Part shown: positions 10,954 to 23,980 of the stretch, piece after piece
How the letters are laid out: every line of letters begins with the position of its first letter
How positions within the stretch are numbered: position 1 is the first letter of the stretch
Source of the DNA: Mytilus trossulus
Taxonomy: Eukaryota; Mollusca; Bivalvia; Mytilida; Mytilidae
Assembly (NCBI RefSeq): GCF_036588685.1
Contig: NC_086373.1
Span: forward strand, 3,410,001-3,474,000
DNA length: 64,000 nt
Reading direction: 5' to 3'
The notes under the pieces: model-generated
The model's database searches: none
The model's input: only the letters and a program-made list of their open reading frames with translations
What the model was told of the DNA's origin: nothing
Translations under genes and position numbers: made by a program

Positions 10954-12540
10954 TTTTATTTTGTTTGCAAATTGTTCTACAACCATGGTCCATGATACAT
11001 ACAAAATTTCTTGAACATTATGATATTTGATTTAGTGAGTATGAAGTTTCTTTTAATAGTGTTTCTCAAGGGGTATGGTTTTCTGTCTTAAACATCATTT
11101 AACTTGCTGGTAAGATACAATGGGAATAATGTTTGATGCATTTAAATGTCATCACACTAACTTGATATTTTTTTCTCTGTGCAAATGTTAACCATGCTAA
11201 TTATTTGAATAAGAGTTCAGAATTATGACTGTGAAAGGGTATGTTTCTAATAATATTCTAGAAGCTCTATTAAAAAAAATAAAGATCCATTTGAAATCCA
11301 CATTGCTACAAATACTCAAAACTGTACAATTATCAATAAGTGGTAAGATATAACCATTAAAAAAAAATGTTACAGTCTAGATTCAGAAATTTCTTATTCT
11401 TGTATTAACAATCACTTTTCGATTATGCCATTTTTAAAAAAGGTGAATATGTTAGTTACTTTTAGGTACAAAAGATGCTGTTTGCATTATCTAGTGTTTT
11501 GAATGATAAGTCATATTTTAAAGTTAAATGTCCAAACAAAACACCTGCCTAAAGATCAAATAAAGAATTATCCAAGGTTATAACATATGTGAAGTCATCA
11601 TTTTAATCTATATATAAAAGGTTCTAATAAGGTAATTGAAAAGGAATGAAATCTTTAAGGTTGAACATGCTGTAGTTACTAAACTCAAGGACAAATTTAA
11701 CTAAAGTATGAAAGATGTTTTTTGGGTTGTTTTAAGTTCTGAAATATGTGCCATACTTAAAGTTAAATTGATTGATTGATTGTTGGTTGCTTAACGTCCA
11801 GTGGCAACTTAAAGTTAAACATTGTGCCATTAATTCCACAACTGCATCTTATAGATGCTTATAAAAGCTTAATCTTGTATTTACATGTAACGATACTATG
11901 TTTATAAAATATGTTTGTGTGTTGAACAGCTTTTCATATTTTTTTGTTTTGAATAGCTTTTCATATTTTGTGTTTCAAATGGCTTTTCATTTTTTTATTG
12001 AGTTAAATAGCTTTCCAAATTTTAAGTTATACATTGTGTCTGATTTCAGCATTCCATGTTTACAGATAAATATATATATATATTTTCCCGTATTTTGAAT
12101 AATGTGCCATATTTATATAGTTGAGTGTTGTGCCATCAGTATTCGCAATTTACAATCAAATTTTTATTTAATGCTCATTTATTTATTTATTATCTATTAG
12201 CTCATATGATTATTTATTATTTATTGAATCAAATAACTTATTGCCAGATACAGCATTAGTTTTTATTATTCTGGTCAAGCAAAGCACACATGGAATGACA
12301 TATTCTATATTTTTCTCTTTTACCAATTAGAAAGGGAACACATTTGATTGAGAAAATAGGAAAATGCTAAAAGTTTATGTGTCAAGAATTTAAGCAAAAA
12401 TGAGCACATGATTAAAGATAAAAAGGAATCTGAAAACAATTCAAATTGTAAATTATTAGTTGAACATACCGGTACTTTTTGGCAACTTACTTTAAGGTTT
12501 CCAAATTGAATGCAATGGAATTTTATTTCAAATCAAACTG
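10954..12540. other. AT-rich stretch, nothing recognised
   Basis: No exon, hairpin or repeat family stands out. The phrase AACAGCTTTTCATATTTTT is loosely repeated three or four times at about 11925-12020, which creates a spurious 66-codon open frame. Confidence 0.4.
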
Positions 12541-12660
12541 CCTCCGAGGGCGGGAATTTTTCGCTACATTGGAGACCTGTTGGTGACCTTTTGATGTTGT
12601 TTTTTTCTATGGTCAGGTTGTTGACTCTTTGACACATTCCCCATTTCCATTCTCAATTTA
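12540..12660 (+). repeat. 3' tail fragment of a mussel retroelement
   Basis: Reads GCGGGAATTTTTCGCTACAT, GACCTGTTGGTGACC and CTTTGACACATTCCCC. The reverse complement of the same phrases appears at about 44115-44265 and 56130-56290, next to reverse transcriptase remnants in the latter case. Confidence 0.55.
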
Positions 12661-13177
12661 ATATTGAAACAGAAGCATGTTATTCATAATGTTATTAATT
12701 GACCAATCTTCAGTACTTCAGTACTGCTTATTAAGATTTAGAGTTTGCATATACTCTACTATGTACCATTTACTTGTATACCTTAATGATTTATTGTTTT
12801 GTACTTAAATCATGCCGTTACTCTTTGACTTGTTTTACAATTGTCATTCAGGTACTATGCAGTATAGGTTTTGCTCCTTGTTGAAGGAAATATGGTGACT
12901 TGTAGTTGTTAACTTTAACAACATTTGGTCTCTGGTGCACAATCGTCTAATTGGCAAACAAACGAAAACGTCCTCTTTTTATATTTAAAAACATATCATT
13001 ATTGTATAGTTACAGTGATTCATTTTTGTACTATATCACAGTACCGGTGACTTTGAAGCAGTTTTTATGTAGATTAGTTTTATTTTTGTTACTGGTTTAT
13101 TTAAAAAGCCAAATTATGAGCCATAATATTGTAAGGTTTGTGTAAAGTGGAATCCTCATACAGGTTATAATACAATA

Positions 13178-13303
13178 TGATTAATTAATGATTGATTAAT
13201 GATTGATTAATGATTAATTAATGATTGATTAATGATTGATTAATGAATGATTGATTAATGATTAATTAATGATTAATTAATGATTGATTAATGATTGATT
13301 AAT
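13178..13303 (+). repeat. ATTAATGATTG microsatellite
   Basis: About 125 bases of alternating GATTAATTAAT and GATTGATTAAT units, a pure low-complexity tract. Confidence 0.9.
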
Positions 13304-13490
13304 GTTTTCTTCACACTAACTCAGCACAAAAAAGTTGTATTATAGTGAGGAATTATTTACATATTTGATAGAAATCTGTCTGTTATGTTGGTTGTACCTT
13401 TGCAAAATTCAAAACAACATCTATGCATAAGAAATGTATGATGCATGTCTCTGTGACACATGTGTAGAACAATTTCAAAAGTTGGCTATA

Positions 13491-13925
13491 TAGTTATCAA
13501 AGGTACCAGGATTATAATTTAGTACGCCAGACGCGTGTTTCGTCTACATAAGAATGATCAGTGCACTCATATCAAAATATTTATAAAAATGACCACATTA
13601 TTGATATTCATGTCAACACCGAAGTGTTGACTACTGGGTTGGTGATACCCTCTGGGACGAAACGTCCACCAAGCAGTGGCATGGACCCAGTGGTGTAAAT
13701 AGTTATCAAAGGTACCAGGATTATAATTTAGTACGCCAGACGCGCGTTTCGTCTACATAAGACTCATCAGTGACGCTCATATCAAAATATTTATAAAGCC
13801 AAACAAGTACAAAGTTGAAGAGCATTGAGGATCCAAAAGTCCAAAACGTTGTGCCAAAAACGTTTAAGGTAATCTATGCCTGGGATAAGAAAATCCTTAT
13901 TTTTCCAAAAATTCAAAGTTTTGTA
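13491..13925 (+). repeat. ACGCGCGTTTCGTC repeat, tandem pair
   Basis: The unit start TAGTTATCAAAGGTACCAGG occurs at 13491 and again at 13700. The first unit is internally shortened and ends CCAGTGGTGTAA, running straight into the second unit, which keeps GAGCATTGAGGATCC and CTATGCCTGGGATAAG. Compare the single full unit at 18923-19312. Confidence 0.7.
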
Positions 13926-16900
13926 AACAGAAAATTGTTGTCTATTTTGCCATTCTATTAGTTCATGATTTGTGTATAATGATTTATAATCCAAACAGTT
14001 CTGCATTTTCCCCATTTTCAAGATATCACCATAATGACGTCCTATATCATTCAAGGTCTGTAGACATTATTTGAAGGTGCTATTGTCTGAGGCACACCTT
14101 TCAATAATATTTTGTTTATTTATATAGAAATTTGCTGAATCCCCTAACATGCATAAACGTTGGAATAACAGTGTCTTCAAAGACCCCAGATTACTTTTTT
14201 TCTGGAATTCATCTAAGGGATTACCAGATGGAATTTAGTGTTTTTTCTGTTCAATCAAATATCATTTATATTTTGTTTTGTAATGTGCCAGTATTAGTAG
14301 ATGTTTGTAGGACAAATATATAAATCCAATCCCATATTTTTTGTCAAATTAGATAGATTCCATTTTTCATTGGCTATTGTGATTAATAGTGTTTCCTATA
14401 CAATTGTACTACCATTTGTTTTTAGTTCCTCTTAAAGTGAAAAAAGATACTCCATGACACATCTTTATAATTTATTGAGTTTATTCTGTGCCAAATAAGA
14501 AACCCGTAAATAGACAATCAGTTAATTTACTTTTTTTATTTTGTTAATTGGTGATTATCATATTTTACGTTTATATACTTTGTTTGTTAATATGTATTGA
14601 TCCTTTTTGTTTGTAGTGTAGTTTCTTTACTCAGTTGGTCCATTTTCAACTTCTTAGCATCTTAGAAACATGACAAAATGGCATTCAACTGGTCTAAATA
14701 ATCCTTAAATTATCACTTGAATGGGATTTAGCATTAAAATACATATATTTATATTTTACTTTGAGTTTATCAATCCATTAATTGGATATTTCAATGTGTT
14801 GTTTCTTTTGGCTCATTTATTTAAGTGGTATGTGTCTGTAATGTAGTCTTTCTTTTTGTGTTTGATTTTTGGTAGCTTTTGGTTCAAGTGTCATCTTTTT
14901 CTTTCTTTTTTTTGAGTCACTAGCTCAGTTAGGCTTGTTAAGTTGTACATAGGTTCCAATATAATAATAATTTATTTATTATTTTTTAAAGTACAATATT
15001 TATATCTCTATTTTTAGAAATTGATGTACATTGTTATGTATTTATTTATTTTTACTAAGTCTTTCATTTATTTTGCTCATTTGTAAATGTACATCTCTGA
15101 AAGAGAATAATGTGTGATGTTCAAGATATGGATCTCTAACATGTATATAGAGATATCTTCCTATATCTACTAAATTAGATGTGACCCTAATAGTCTCATT
15201 TGTTGAATCTTTAAAGTTTTTCTGAAAGAAATAAAACAATCGTCCTTTCATGATTCTCATGCTGAGCCAGATATCATTTTAACTTTTGACCCAATTTATA
15301 TGTGTACTTATGTAAAGTAGACTGTACTGTTGGCATAAGGTCAAAAGTTTTCTATAAACTACATAGTGAAAGGAGTCAAGTTTTTTCCGTTCTATATTTG
15401 AATGTTGATAACTACTAGTAGTGTGGTTCAAAAGGATATCAGTGACTATATTGTTATAAAAACAAAATGGCTTCCTTGAGTTTAAAAAGACCATCACTAT
15501 TTTCTAAGGCATCAGATAGGGATGTTATTACATTCTCACTCTACTTGAATGAAGAATAAAACTTTTTCTATCTAGAAGCTTGATATAGAAACAATCATGC
15601 AGAGAGATGAAGGGAAAGATATGAAAATAGCAAAAATCTTAATTACTTATTATAATGCTCAAATTAAAATTCCTTTCTTTTCAGGTTAATTTTTATCAAA
15701 TTTTGCTGTTGTATATTTTTTTTCTTCCAAACCAAACAGATATTTAATGCTTCTTTTTATTCTAATTATATATCTGTTTATATTCTCTAGCCAAGTAAAA
15801 TAAGTAGAGAATGTAAGAAATAGTATGTGCATATATATGTGTTCAGAAACTTGAAGAAAATGTTTAAATTAGCATATTCTTTGTGATTACTCTCACCTGC
15901 TTTATAAATAATAATATAATACTGATTGATTTTATTAAAGTGTCTCATCAAGTTATATATATATATCGCTTCATTAAATGTAAATTAAAGATAACTGTGA
16001 ATCATGATAAGTTCATGAGCAATCATCTTTTCAATGTACCGTTATTTTAATTGATTTAATATAGATTGGGGAAAAAAGTGCCATTAGTTTTGACCATGAT
16101 TGTTTAACACTCACAGGCTTATATATAAATCTGTAAATTACATGTAGGTTGTAGCTGACTGTGAACTTTGAAAAATGTATGTGCTCTCATATTTGTACCA
16201 TATTTCCATTAATTTTTAAATGTAGATTGTAGAAAAGTGCTATCTTCTGAGTATAATTGTTTAACACTGAAAAGCTAAATTAAATGTAGGTTGTACCAAA
16301 CTACAGACTCGATATAATTTTGAAATTTTGTATTGTTTTTAGAGCTTATGAAATAGAAAAATTGATTGCACAACATTCATTTACAGACTTCTTTTTTTAT
16401 ACAAAATTCATTGATAGTTCAATGTTTAAAATCTACTGGCGATTCTTTTGGAGAGAAAATTATCTAAGATTGTATTTTGCTGCTGTAAAGGCACAGGTAA
16501 AAAATTGAATAAACAATTATACATTATTATAAATACACCCGAGTTATCGAAAATCAATAATTGTGATCCAAATTTATAAAATGCACTAAGTGAATGTACT
16601 TAAAACAAATTATTTTTAAACATGATGACCTATTGCAAAATGTTTATTGGTGCTAAACATATGTTGATCAAATTAAATTTAATGCAAACAAAGAGTATTG
16701 GTACTTTTTATTCCCTTTCAACCAGATGCATGAATGAATTTATTCCCTTATATATAGAATAAGCAGATGTGTGATGTTTGCCATGAGATAACTCTGATTG
16801 GAGATCAAATGATGTAAAGTTAACAACTATAGGTCATTGTCATCAAAAAACGAGTAGAACCAATGCTGCAAAGCAGGTATAAAACTCTCCAAAAGGACAA

Positions 16901-17878
16901 ACATATAAAACGGTTCTATTGATAAAACTTTAGACAGGATGAAACAGCAACAAACAACAACGTTACAACTTAATTACAGGTTCGTAACTTGAAACAGGCA
17001 CATATAGAATGCCAAGATCCAAACAAAACACAAAATTCACAAAGTACAGATCACATACTTCTCACAGTTACTGAAAGCTACCTTAAAGCCAATTATGAAA
17101 ACAACAAGTGTGCTAATGCTAAAATGTTTCACCTGTTTTACTTATAAGTGATTTTATGTTACAAGTCTTATAAATGTTTTGTTTTTTTGGAAATGAGGTC
17201 AATGAATAAACCAAACAATTTCCTGACCCATTGACAGTGTATAAATTTAAGTCTCCACATAATATAATCTGTGATATGTCCTACCAGTCTGGTCTATGGT
17301 AGTGACCCTGTCCCATCGATGAACGTTAAGTTCAGTGATTTTGTCATGATAGTTTGGTTAAGTTAGACATTATTGAGTTAAGTGTTTGTAATGACAAACA
17401 ATGAAACAAATTAACAATCCTTTTTTTTTTATAAAGGAACCTCTAACCATAAATTCAAGTAGGTAAGAATCTTTCGTTATGGAAAATATGTTGGTACAAT
17501 ACATTTATATATGTTAGTTAATAAGTTGACCCCGACAATGCTTGTGTGTGTCCAAAATTAAAAGTTGTGATCGTTTCTTTTGCATAAAGAACAATAATTT
17601 GTTTACTGTCTGTTACACAAAAGATTTTATTATGACATAAACTAGCTTAATTTCCACACAATTAAGAAATCTGAAAAATTGGTTCCATATAGTTATTTGG
17701 TAGTGTAATGGTTCAATTCGATTGATGTGTTCGAAATTACTTTTGTAATTTTACATTATTTAGGTCAAGTTCAACATCGTTCCGTTCTGTGATTAATGTC
17801 GTTTATCATGAAAGAGTAACAATCAAAATAAACAAACAATAAACAACTATTGAAATGCTGTTTTATTCGCATTTGAAA
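13926..17878. other. AT-rich stretch with one weak repeat
   Basis: No gene was found on either strand. At about 16755-16920 there is a diverged relative of the repeat at 24357 (GTTTGCCATGAGATAACTCT compared with GAGTGCCAATGAGACAACTC). The rest shows no structure I can name. Confidence 0.4.
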
Positions 17879-18435
17879 TAGGGGCGAAAGATACCAGAAT
17901 GACAGTAAAACTCAGAGATGAAAAACAAACCGACAACGCCATGGCTAAAACATAAAGAGATAAACAGATAAATAATAATAAATAAAACACATTATTAAAA
18001 ACTAAAGATTAAGCAACACAAACCCCATCAAAAACTGGGGGTGATCTAAGATGCCCCGGAAGGATAAGCAGACTCTGCTCTACATGTGGCACCCGTCCTG
18101 TTGCTTATGATATTACAAATCCGGTAAATAGTCCAATTTGGTACAATGTAGTAGGTCACATTCATGAAAAAGAAGGATGTTGTTGTTACGCCATAAGGAA
18201 CATATCCGATATCATCTGTGAAACGGTTATTCCATAAAGTTCAACCAACTCGTGATGACGTCCGTAAAATAAAGGATGATTGCAGCTTCACCATTTGGAA
18301 CTCTTGGTTTAACCAGCAAACATCTATCAAGGAAATCATGATAGGAAATACAAGCCCGGGGATATTGTATCAATTGAGAGATACATGTATATACTTCGTA
18401 TGCAGGCGCTTCTGTAATGTAACTAATTCTATCAT
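17879..18435 (-). pseudogene. Penelope-like reverse transcriptase, truncated 3' fragment
   Basis: On the minus strand it encodes APAYEVYTCISQLIQYPRAC and ISYHDFLDR, the end of the same reverse transcriptase as at 41398-42009. The 3' untranslated part and the conserved tail lie at 17880-17915 (reverse of GGTATCTTTCGCCCCT). It is 5' truncated with stops and no active-site region, a dead copy. Confidence 0.75.
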
Positions 18436-18922
18436 AATTTTTAGGCAATGTATTGTCGCCATTTCATAATGTTGCTGTTAATTTCCCATACATATAGATC
18501 TGAGTTTTACAAAACAAATTGTATTAAATTGGTTTTTTTTTATATCTCGTAGCTTTTGTCTCTTTAAGACAAAACATCATAATACAAATAGATCAAAGAA
18601 ACATTTATGAAAATAACGATAATCTTACTCATTCTAATTCTCAAATTATAAATGTCAATTATTTGTTTGTTTATATTCTCTAGCCAAGTAAAGTACCTAG
18701 AGGTTGTAAAAAATATATATGCATAGGTGTTTAGAATAAGATATACTGTTTTGTCTTTAAAAATATAAATTATGTATTAAGTTCAGAATTAGATAAAGTC
18801 TTTGGAAAGTAATGAAATCTGTGAAGTTTCAAGGATCTGGTTTATACACGATAGAAGTTAATTGCACAAAATAGGTACTCACTTTCTCGCCTTTTCGCCA
18901 ACGAATTTCTATATTATTTGTC

Positions 18923-19312
18923 AAATAGTTATCAAAGGTACTAGGATTATAATTTAGTACGCCAGACGCGCGTTTCATTTACATAAGACTCATCAGTGAC
19001 GCTCATGTCAAAATATTTATAAAGCCAAACACGTACAAAGATGAAAAGCATTGAGGATCCAAAATTCCAAAACGTTGTGCCAAATACGGCTATGGTAATC
19101 TATGCCTGGGATAAGAAAATCCTTAGTTTTTTTTTCGAAAAATTCAAAGTTTTGTATCAGGAAATTTATAAAAATGACCACATAATTGATATTCATGTCA
19201 ACACCGAAGTGTTGACTACTGGGCTGGTGATACCCTCGGGAACGAAATGTCCACCAGCAGTGGCATCGACCCAGTGGTGTAAATAGTTATCAAAGGTACC
19301 AGGATTATAATT
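18923..19312 (+). repeat. ACGCGCGTTTCGTC repeat, full unit with 32-base direct ends
   Basis: The unit is about 358 bases, from AAATAGTTATCAAAGGTACT to CCAGTGGTGTAA, followed by a second copy of its first 32 bases (19281-19312, one mismatch). Internal landmarks are CATTGAGGATCC, CTATGCCTGGGATAAG and CAACACCGAAGTGTTGACTA. No coding function is seen. Confidence 0.7.
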
Positions 19313-19518
19313 ATCAAAACGGTATGATATATGCCAATAAGGTTGACAAAATTATATCTCCCTTGATGAAGGCTAGACTGGATATAATGTTGATTTGATT
19401 TTAGTACATATGAAATAATAAAATTGACCATTCGTATGCTTTATTAAATGCTAAATATTTAATGTAATGATTTTATGTTCACAAAAGTTTCATTAAAGAA
19501 TTAGCTTCTCATACCTAC

Positions 19519-19902
19519 CTACCTATCCTCTTCGCTCCTGGTGGAGCATAAGGTCGTCACAAGATTTCTCCATCCAGATCTGTCTTTAGCCTTTGTTTCG
19601 GCTTCTCCCCAGGTCATGTCAAGCTCCTTTAGTTCTGCCTCAATTGTTCGACGCCAGGTGGTTTTCGGTCTTCCTCTTGGTCTCTTCCCCTGGGGTGTCC
19701 ATCTAAGAGCTGTCCTGGTTATGTTGGAAACAGGCATCCTGAGAACATGCCCCAGCCATCTGAAGCGCCTCTGTTGTATTTCTTTGAGGATACACATGGA
19801 CTTGGTCGTTTCCAGGAGATGGTCATTTGAGATACGGTTTGGCCAAAAGATTTTACAAATTCGCCTCAGACAATTGTGGTGGAAACTTGAGAGCGATCTC
19901 AT
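19519..19902 (-). pseudogene. RTE-type LINE polyprotein, C-terminal fragment
   Basis: A continuous minus-strand frame of about 127 codons with FHHNCLRRICKIFWPNRISN, RRFRWLGHVLRMP and GKRPRGRPKTTWRRTIEAEL, the conserved C-terminal end of RTE-like reverse transcriptase polyproteins (often annotated in animals as 'craniofacial development protein 2-like'). It lacks the palm domain, so it cannot act. Confidence 0.8.
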
Positions 19903-19924
19903 ATCTGTTTTTGTTACTCTCCAG

Positions 19925-20594
19925 CACAGAAGAAGAAAAGAAGGTCATGGTGTGATGAATGAAAATGGAGAGAGACTGGCAAGTGTGTGTTCTACTAATG
20001 GATTAGTTATTGGAGGAACCCTATTTAAGCATAAAGACATACACAAAATCACGTGGAATTCTCCAAACAACAGGGACAAAAATCAGATTGACCACATTAT
20101 CATAAATGGCAAATGGAGGCGATCTTTGCTGGATACCCGAGCATATAGAGGAGCAGATGTGAACAGCGACCATCATTTAGTTATAGCTAAACTCCAACTA
20201 AAGCTGAAAAAGGTAACAGATAATAACAAACCTGGGAGAAAGATTCTCAATGTCAATCGTCTGAAAGAACATGAAATCAAACAAAAGTTTGTCATCGAAC
20301 TCAGAAACAGATTTCGAGTATTAGAAGATTTTGATCAAACTGAAGACAGTTCCATAGAAAAGAAATGGGAAAACATCAAAGAGGTATATCAAAACACAAG
20401 TGAAAAGATCATTGGGTTCCGTAAGAGCAGTAGTAAGCAATGGTTAACATCAGACACATGGAAAGCAGTTGATGAAAGAGCAAAACTTAAAGAAAAGGTC
20501 CTCAGCACTAGGTCATCAAGGTTAAAAGAACAAACACAGAAAGAATATGCAGAGAAAGATAAAGAGGTGAAAAAAAGAGCTAGGAAAGATAAAA
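19925..20594 (+). pseudogene. RTE-type LINE endonuclease fragment (inverted segment)
   Basis: A plus-strand frame starting in the late endonuclease: GVMNENGERLASVCSTNGLV, NQIDHIIINGKWRRS and the SDHHLV block that ends AP-endonuclease folds, then a Lys/Glu-rich linker. It lacks the N-terminal catalytic residues. An overlapping open frame that reaches back to 19541 is fortuitous, because there it reads the antisense of the other LINE segment. Confidence 0.8.
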
Positions 20595-20750
20595 AGCTTC
20601 TCATAAATATTCATTTATAGTTGAATGTCTTAAATCTTTTTTGAAACAATGTTTGATTGTGTAACTATTTGTTCTGCTCCTAATGTCATGGTAAAATTAA
20701 TATATCCATGTACAATGTACACGGTAATTAAAAGACATGAGTTATTGACA

Positions 20751-20911
20751 ATTAGTAATTATTACCCAATTTACTTATAAGTAAATACATGATTTTTTTA
20801 TATAAGTAAATTGGGTAATAATTACTAATAATTCTTTGTTTAAAGGAAAAAGAAATATATGTTAATACATGATTTTTTTTATATATTTCTTTTTCCTTTA
20901 AAGAAAGAATT
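20751..20911. repeat. Two adjacent hairpins with related loops
   Basis: Hairpin 1 has perfect 29-base arms at 20751-20779 and 20801-20829. Hairpin 2 has 31-base arms at 20830-20860 and 20881-20911 with one mismatch. Both loops contain AATACATGATTTTTT in the same orientation. The hairpins abut exactly. Confidence 0.9.
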
Positions 20912-21228
20912 ATTTGAATCTGGAATAAGTTTGTATTGATAGGAAATGTAAAAAAAATACTAACCCGACTTTACTGGGTGCCTATGCGTGTATGCCTAAG
21001 ATTCGTGATATTTTCACTGATATTTCAGGTTCAACTTCAAGGTTAGTTTTCATCATGAAAAAAAAATCCAGATTTATATATTGGCACTTATTAATAACAA
21101 AAATATGTGTGCTGTTGCTTAAAATATTTTGTTCAAATACAACTACATAGATCATGAATTTGTACTGTTGTCTCCATTTTGTTAGAGTTGCAGTAAGGTA
21201 TCTACATTGTTATCCTTTTTTTAAGTAA

Positions 21229-21385
21229 ATAGTTATCAAAGGTACCAGGCTTATAATTTGATACGCCGGACGTGCATTACATCTACATTAGACACATCAG
21301 TGACGCTCAGATCAAAACAATTAGAAAACCAAATAAGTATAAAGTTGAAGAGCATTGAGGACCTAAACTTCCTAAATGTATCGGA
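21229..21385 (+). repeat. ACGCGCGTTTCGTC repeat, diverged copy
   Basis: AAATAGTTATCAAAGGTACC at the left, then ATCAGTGACGCTCAGATC and GAAGAGCATTGAGGACC. It is shorter and more mutated than the 18923 unit. Confidence 0.6.
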
Positions 21386-23745
21386 AGTGACGGGGAAAAC
21401 ACTCATATTAACCATACTACAGTTTTAAGAACCCCACCTATGGGCAGGTGTAGGCCTTCCCTCTATAAATGTGGCGAAGGCATGCAATAGTTGTTCATCT
21501 ATTGACTCCACTGTTACCACATAAAATGTTTTAGTGGCAAAATTTCAAAAGCAAGGGCTGAGTGAAATATTTCCCCATCAGCTACCAGTTCCCTTAGACC
21601 TTCACACGAGAACCCACTTCAGCTATCAATTTGATTCTCACTTCCATAAAAAATTTACTATTGAAGGATAACGGAAATTTTGTTAGTTTGTTCTTAAAAA
21701 AAAACCTTGCCCCCTGTGACTTATTTAGAAATAATCGATGTCTTCACTGTGAGAAAAATGAAATAGAATGAAAAAATGTGTAGCATACATGAGAGATTCC
21801 AAATCTTTAGAAAGAAAACCCTGTTGAACAATCAGTAAATGAAGTCTCCCTAACAGTCCACGATTAGTCGTGCTATGTTTCTTCGCCTTCATTTGAACCC
21901 ATTAAATAAGGTGAACTTCCAACAATCCAACATCTGTGAAATCTTGAAAATTGTTAGCATTTATGTTATTAAAAATCTTCCTTATGTTAATTGTCACTTT
22001 CTCCAAGACCTCCTATATACCAAGCTCAATGGCACCCAATTCCAAAATTATGTGACCCAAATTGACTTTTTGTTATTATGAGGACAATAAAAAAGGTATT
22101 TTTCGGTATATAACTGTTATCTAGTTGAAGCCATGTCAATTTATTTTATACTTGGGGTCATAGTTACAGGAAGGACGTCCTCTTATGTAGTCTTTTGTGA
22201 GTTTTTCTATTTTGTTGTATCAATGGTGTTACGATTTCTCCTTTCGATGTTTTACAACCTCAATCTTACCTATTTCAACAAAGACATGTTTTAAGATTGA
22301 ATATTTAATCTTTTGAGTGCCTGTTCCGACACATAGAACCCACATGTTCTACTTGACATTAATGAAACATTTCTGTTCCAAATGAAAAACTTCCATACCG
22401 GAAAACTGTATGTCTTATTGAAATAATTGGTATCAAGGCTTAAAGTCAAAAGTAATATCGTGTCATAATACAGATTTTTTTTTCTAAAAAAAGAACCAAT
22501 TTGCAGTGAGAAATGTATCACGAACGTCCTCACATATTCCCTTATTCAATGGAAAAATATAAACAAGGACTATGCCCCATTTGTGTGACGGTCGATCGTT
22601 TGATAACCAATCATGTAAATCTGATTACCACGGAAATAGGATCATATTGTTGTAAAATTTTAATATGTTCAATTTATTTTGCATTTTCAATTATTGCATT
22701 TGTCGTAAGATGAGTATAATGGTATGTTTTGAATTCATTTTCGTTTCCTATTTTGTGAAAAACTACACAGATTTTTCTTGCAGTAAAGATGATTAATGAA
22801 TCTTACCGATTCAAAGATCATAGGTCAAAAACTTTGTCTACAAATGTATAAGCATATTCATCATTTTCGTCAAAACCCGTTACATGTATACATAATGTAC
22901 ACATACTGTATAGGTAATATTATAACCACTCTTTGAGTTTACAATCGGTTTCATTTTAGCAGTGGTTTCATTCTGTAATCAGTGTACACCGAAAAAGATT
23001 CCTATGCATATGGCAATTTAGAACATGAAACATTGTGGTAAAAAATGCAAATTATGTCATCAAATTTATTTTTACAAAACACTCATATCATTATATCATC
23101 ATATATACCGCAACAGCTTCTTTTGTGGTTTGTTGAACTTTATTTTTTTAGTCGTCGGAGACATTTTGGTATTCATGTCAAATATTTAGTATTGTTTGTA
23201 AAAAATCATTTACACATGTATTTTTTAATGTTTTTAACAAAAACTATAGTATACAGCAAGAAGCAATAATTAACCAAAGAACCAGAAGAAGAAGATCTTC
23301 AAAAGAGCAAGCAATTCCAATTTTTTTTCAAATCGGAGTTATTTCCTTTAAATGACTATTTTACCGACACGTTTGCAGAAATAAGTAGATAAAACAAAAT
23401 TGTATTAGACAAACATTATCAGTAAAAACATATCTATAAGTAGGTTAACAACGCCAATCTGAAATATGTAGTTGACATTATCAGTAGACGTTAGGAGATT
23501 AATTTTGATAATTTTTATGCACTCTATAGTTATGGCCGTGGATAATACATACAAGTTTGAATCTAAGCATCAATGATGAAAGCGTCCCTACTTCCAAAGT
23601 GCCTTCCATCAGTAATTATGCGCTTATATGTTTCAACACTCTTAAAGAGCTGTAAAGTAGTCATGAAATACTTTAAAAAATACATAGAACTATAAATGCA
23701 AAAGACTTTGGACAGTCAACAATAACAAATTAATTTAGGAGACTT
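21386..23745. other. No gene recognised
   Basis: Short open frames only, none with a recognisable motif or splice context. Low-complexity T/A tracts are common. Confidence 0.4.
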
Positions 23746-23980
23746 TTATAGCTGACTATGTGGTATGATCTTTGCTTATTGTTGAAGACCGAATGGTTGT
23801 TAATTTCGGTGTCACTTAGGCTCCTGTTAAGAGATGTCTAATTGGCAATCATACCACAGCTTCTATTGTATATTGTATTGGTTTTTGTCACTTTCAATGA
23901 TGAGTCTTTTTTTGTATTTTGTAGACGAAACGCGCGTCTGGCGTAAATATAAAATTTCAATCCGTGAACCTTTGATGAGT
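23746..23980 (-). repeat. Fragments of two interspersed repeats
   Basis: About 23750-23862 reads AGCTGACTATGTGGTATGAT and TCTAATTGGCAATCATACCA, the reverse complement of the family at 24357. About 23920-23975 holds GTAGACGAAACGCGCGTCTG, the reverse complement of the left end of the family at 18923. Confidence 0.6.

Larger units (their letters stand above)
19503..20605 (-). mobile_element. RTE-type LINE insertion, 5'-inverted, with target-site duplication
   Basis: Two pieces of one LINE lie head to head. 19514-19905 on the minus strand encodes the C-terminal end of the polyprotein (RRFRWLGHVLRMP, KRPRGRPKTTWRR). About 19925-20594 on the plus strand encodes the end of the APE endonuclease and the start of the linker (NGLVIGGTLFKHKDIHKITW, NQIDHIIINGKWRRSLL, SDHHLVIAKL). 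The catalytic RT core between them is missing. The minus-strand 3' end carries a short (TAGG)3 tail at 19514-19525. The 11-base AGCTTCTCATA stands at 19503-19513 and 20595-20605 and is a target-site duplication. The layout is what twin priming produces. Confidence 0.85.

Noticed and set aside
13178..13303. CRISPR-like array
   Set aside because: No spacers; it is a simple microsatellite in a eukaryotic genome.
19541..20620. A single 359-codon open frame on the plus strand
   Set aside because: Its first 125 codons are antisense to the minus-strand LINE fragment; only the part from about 19925 is real endonuclease-derived sequence.
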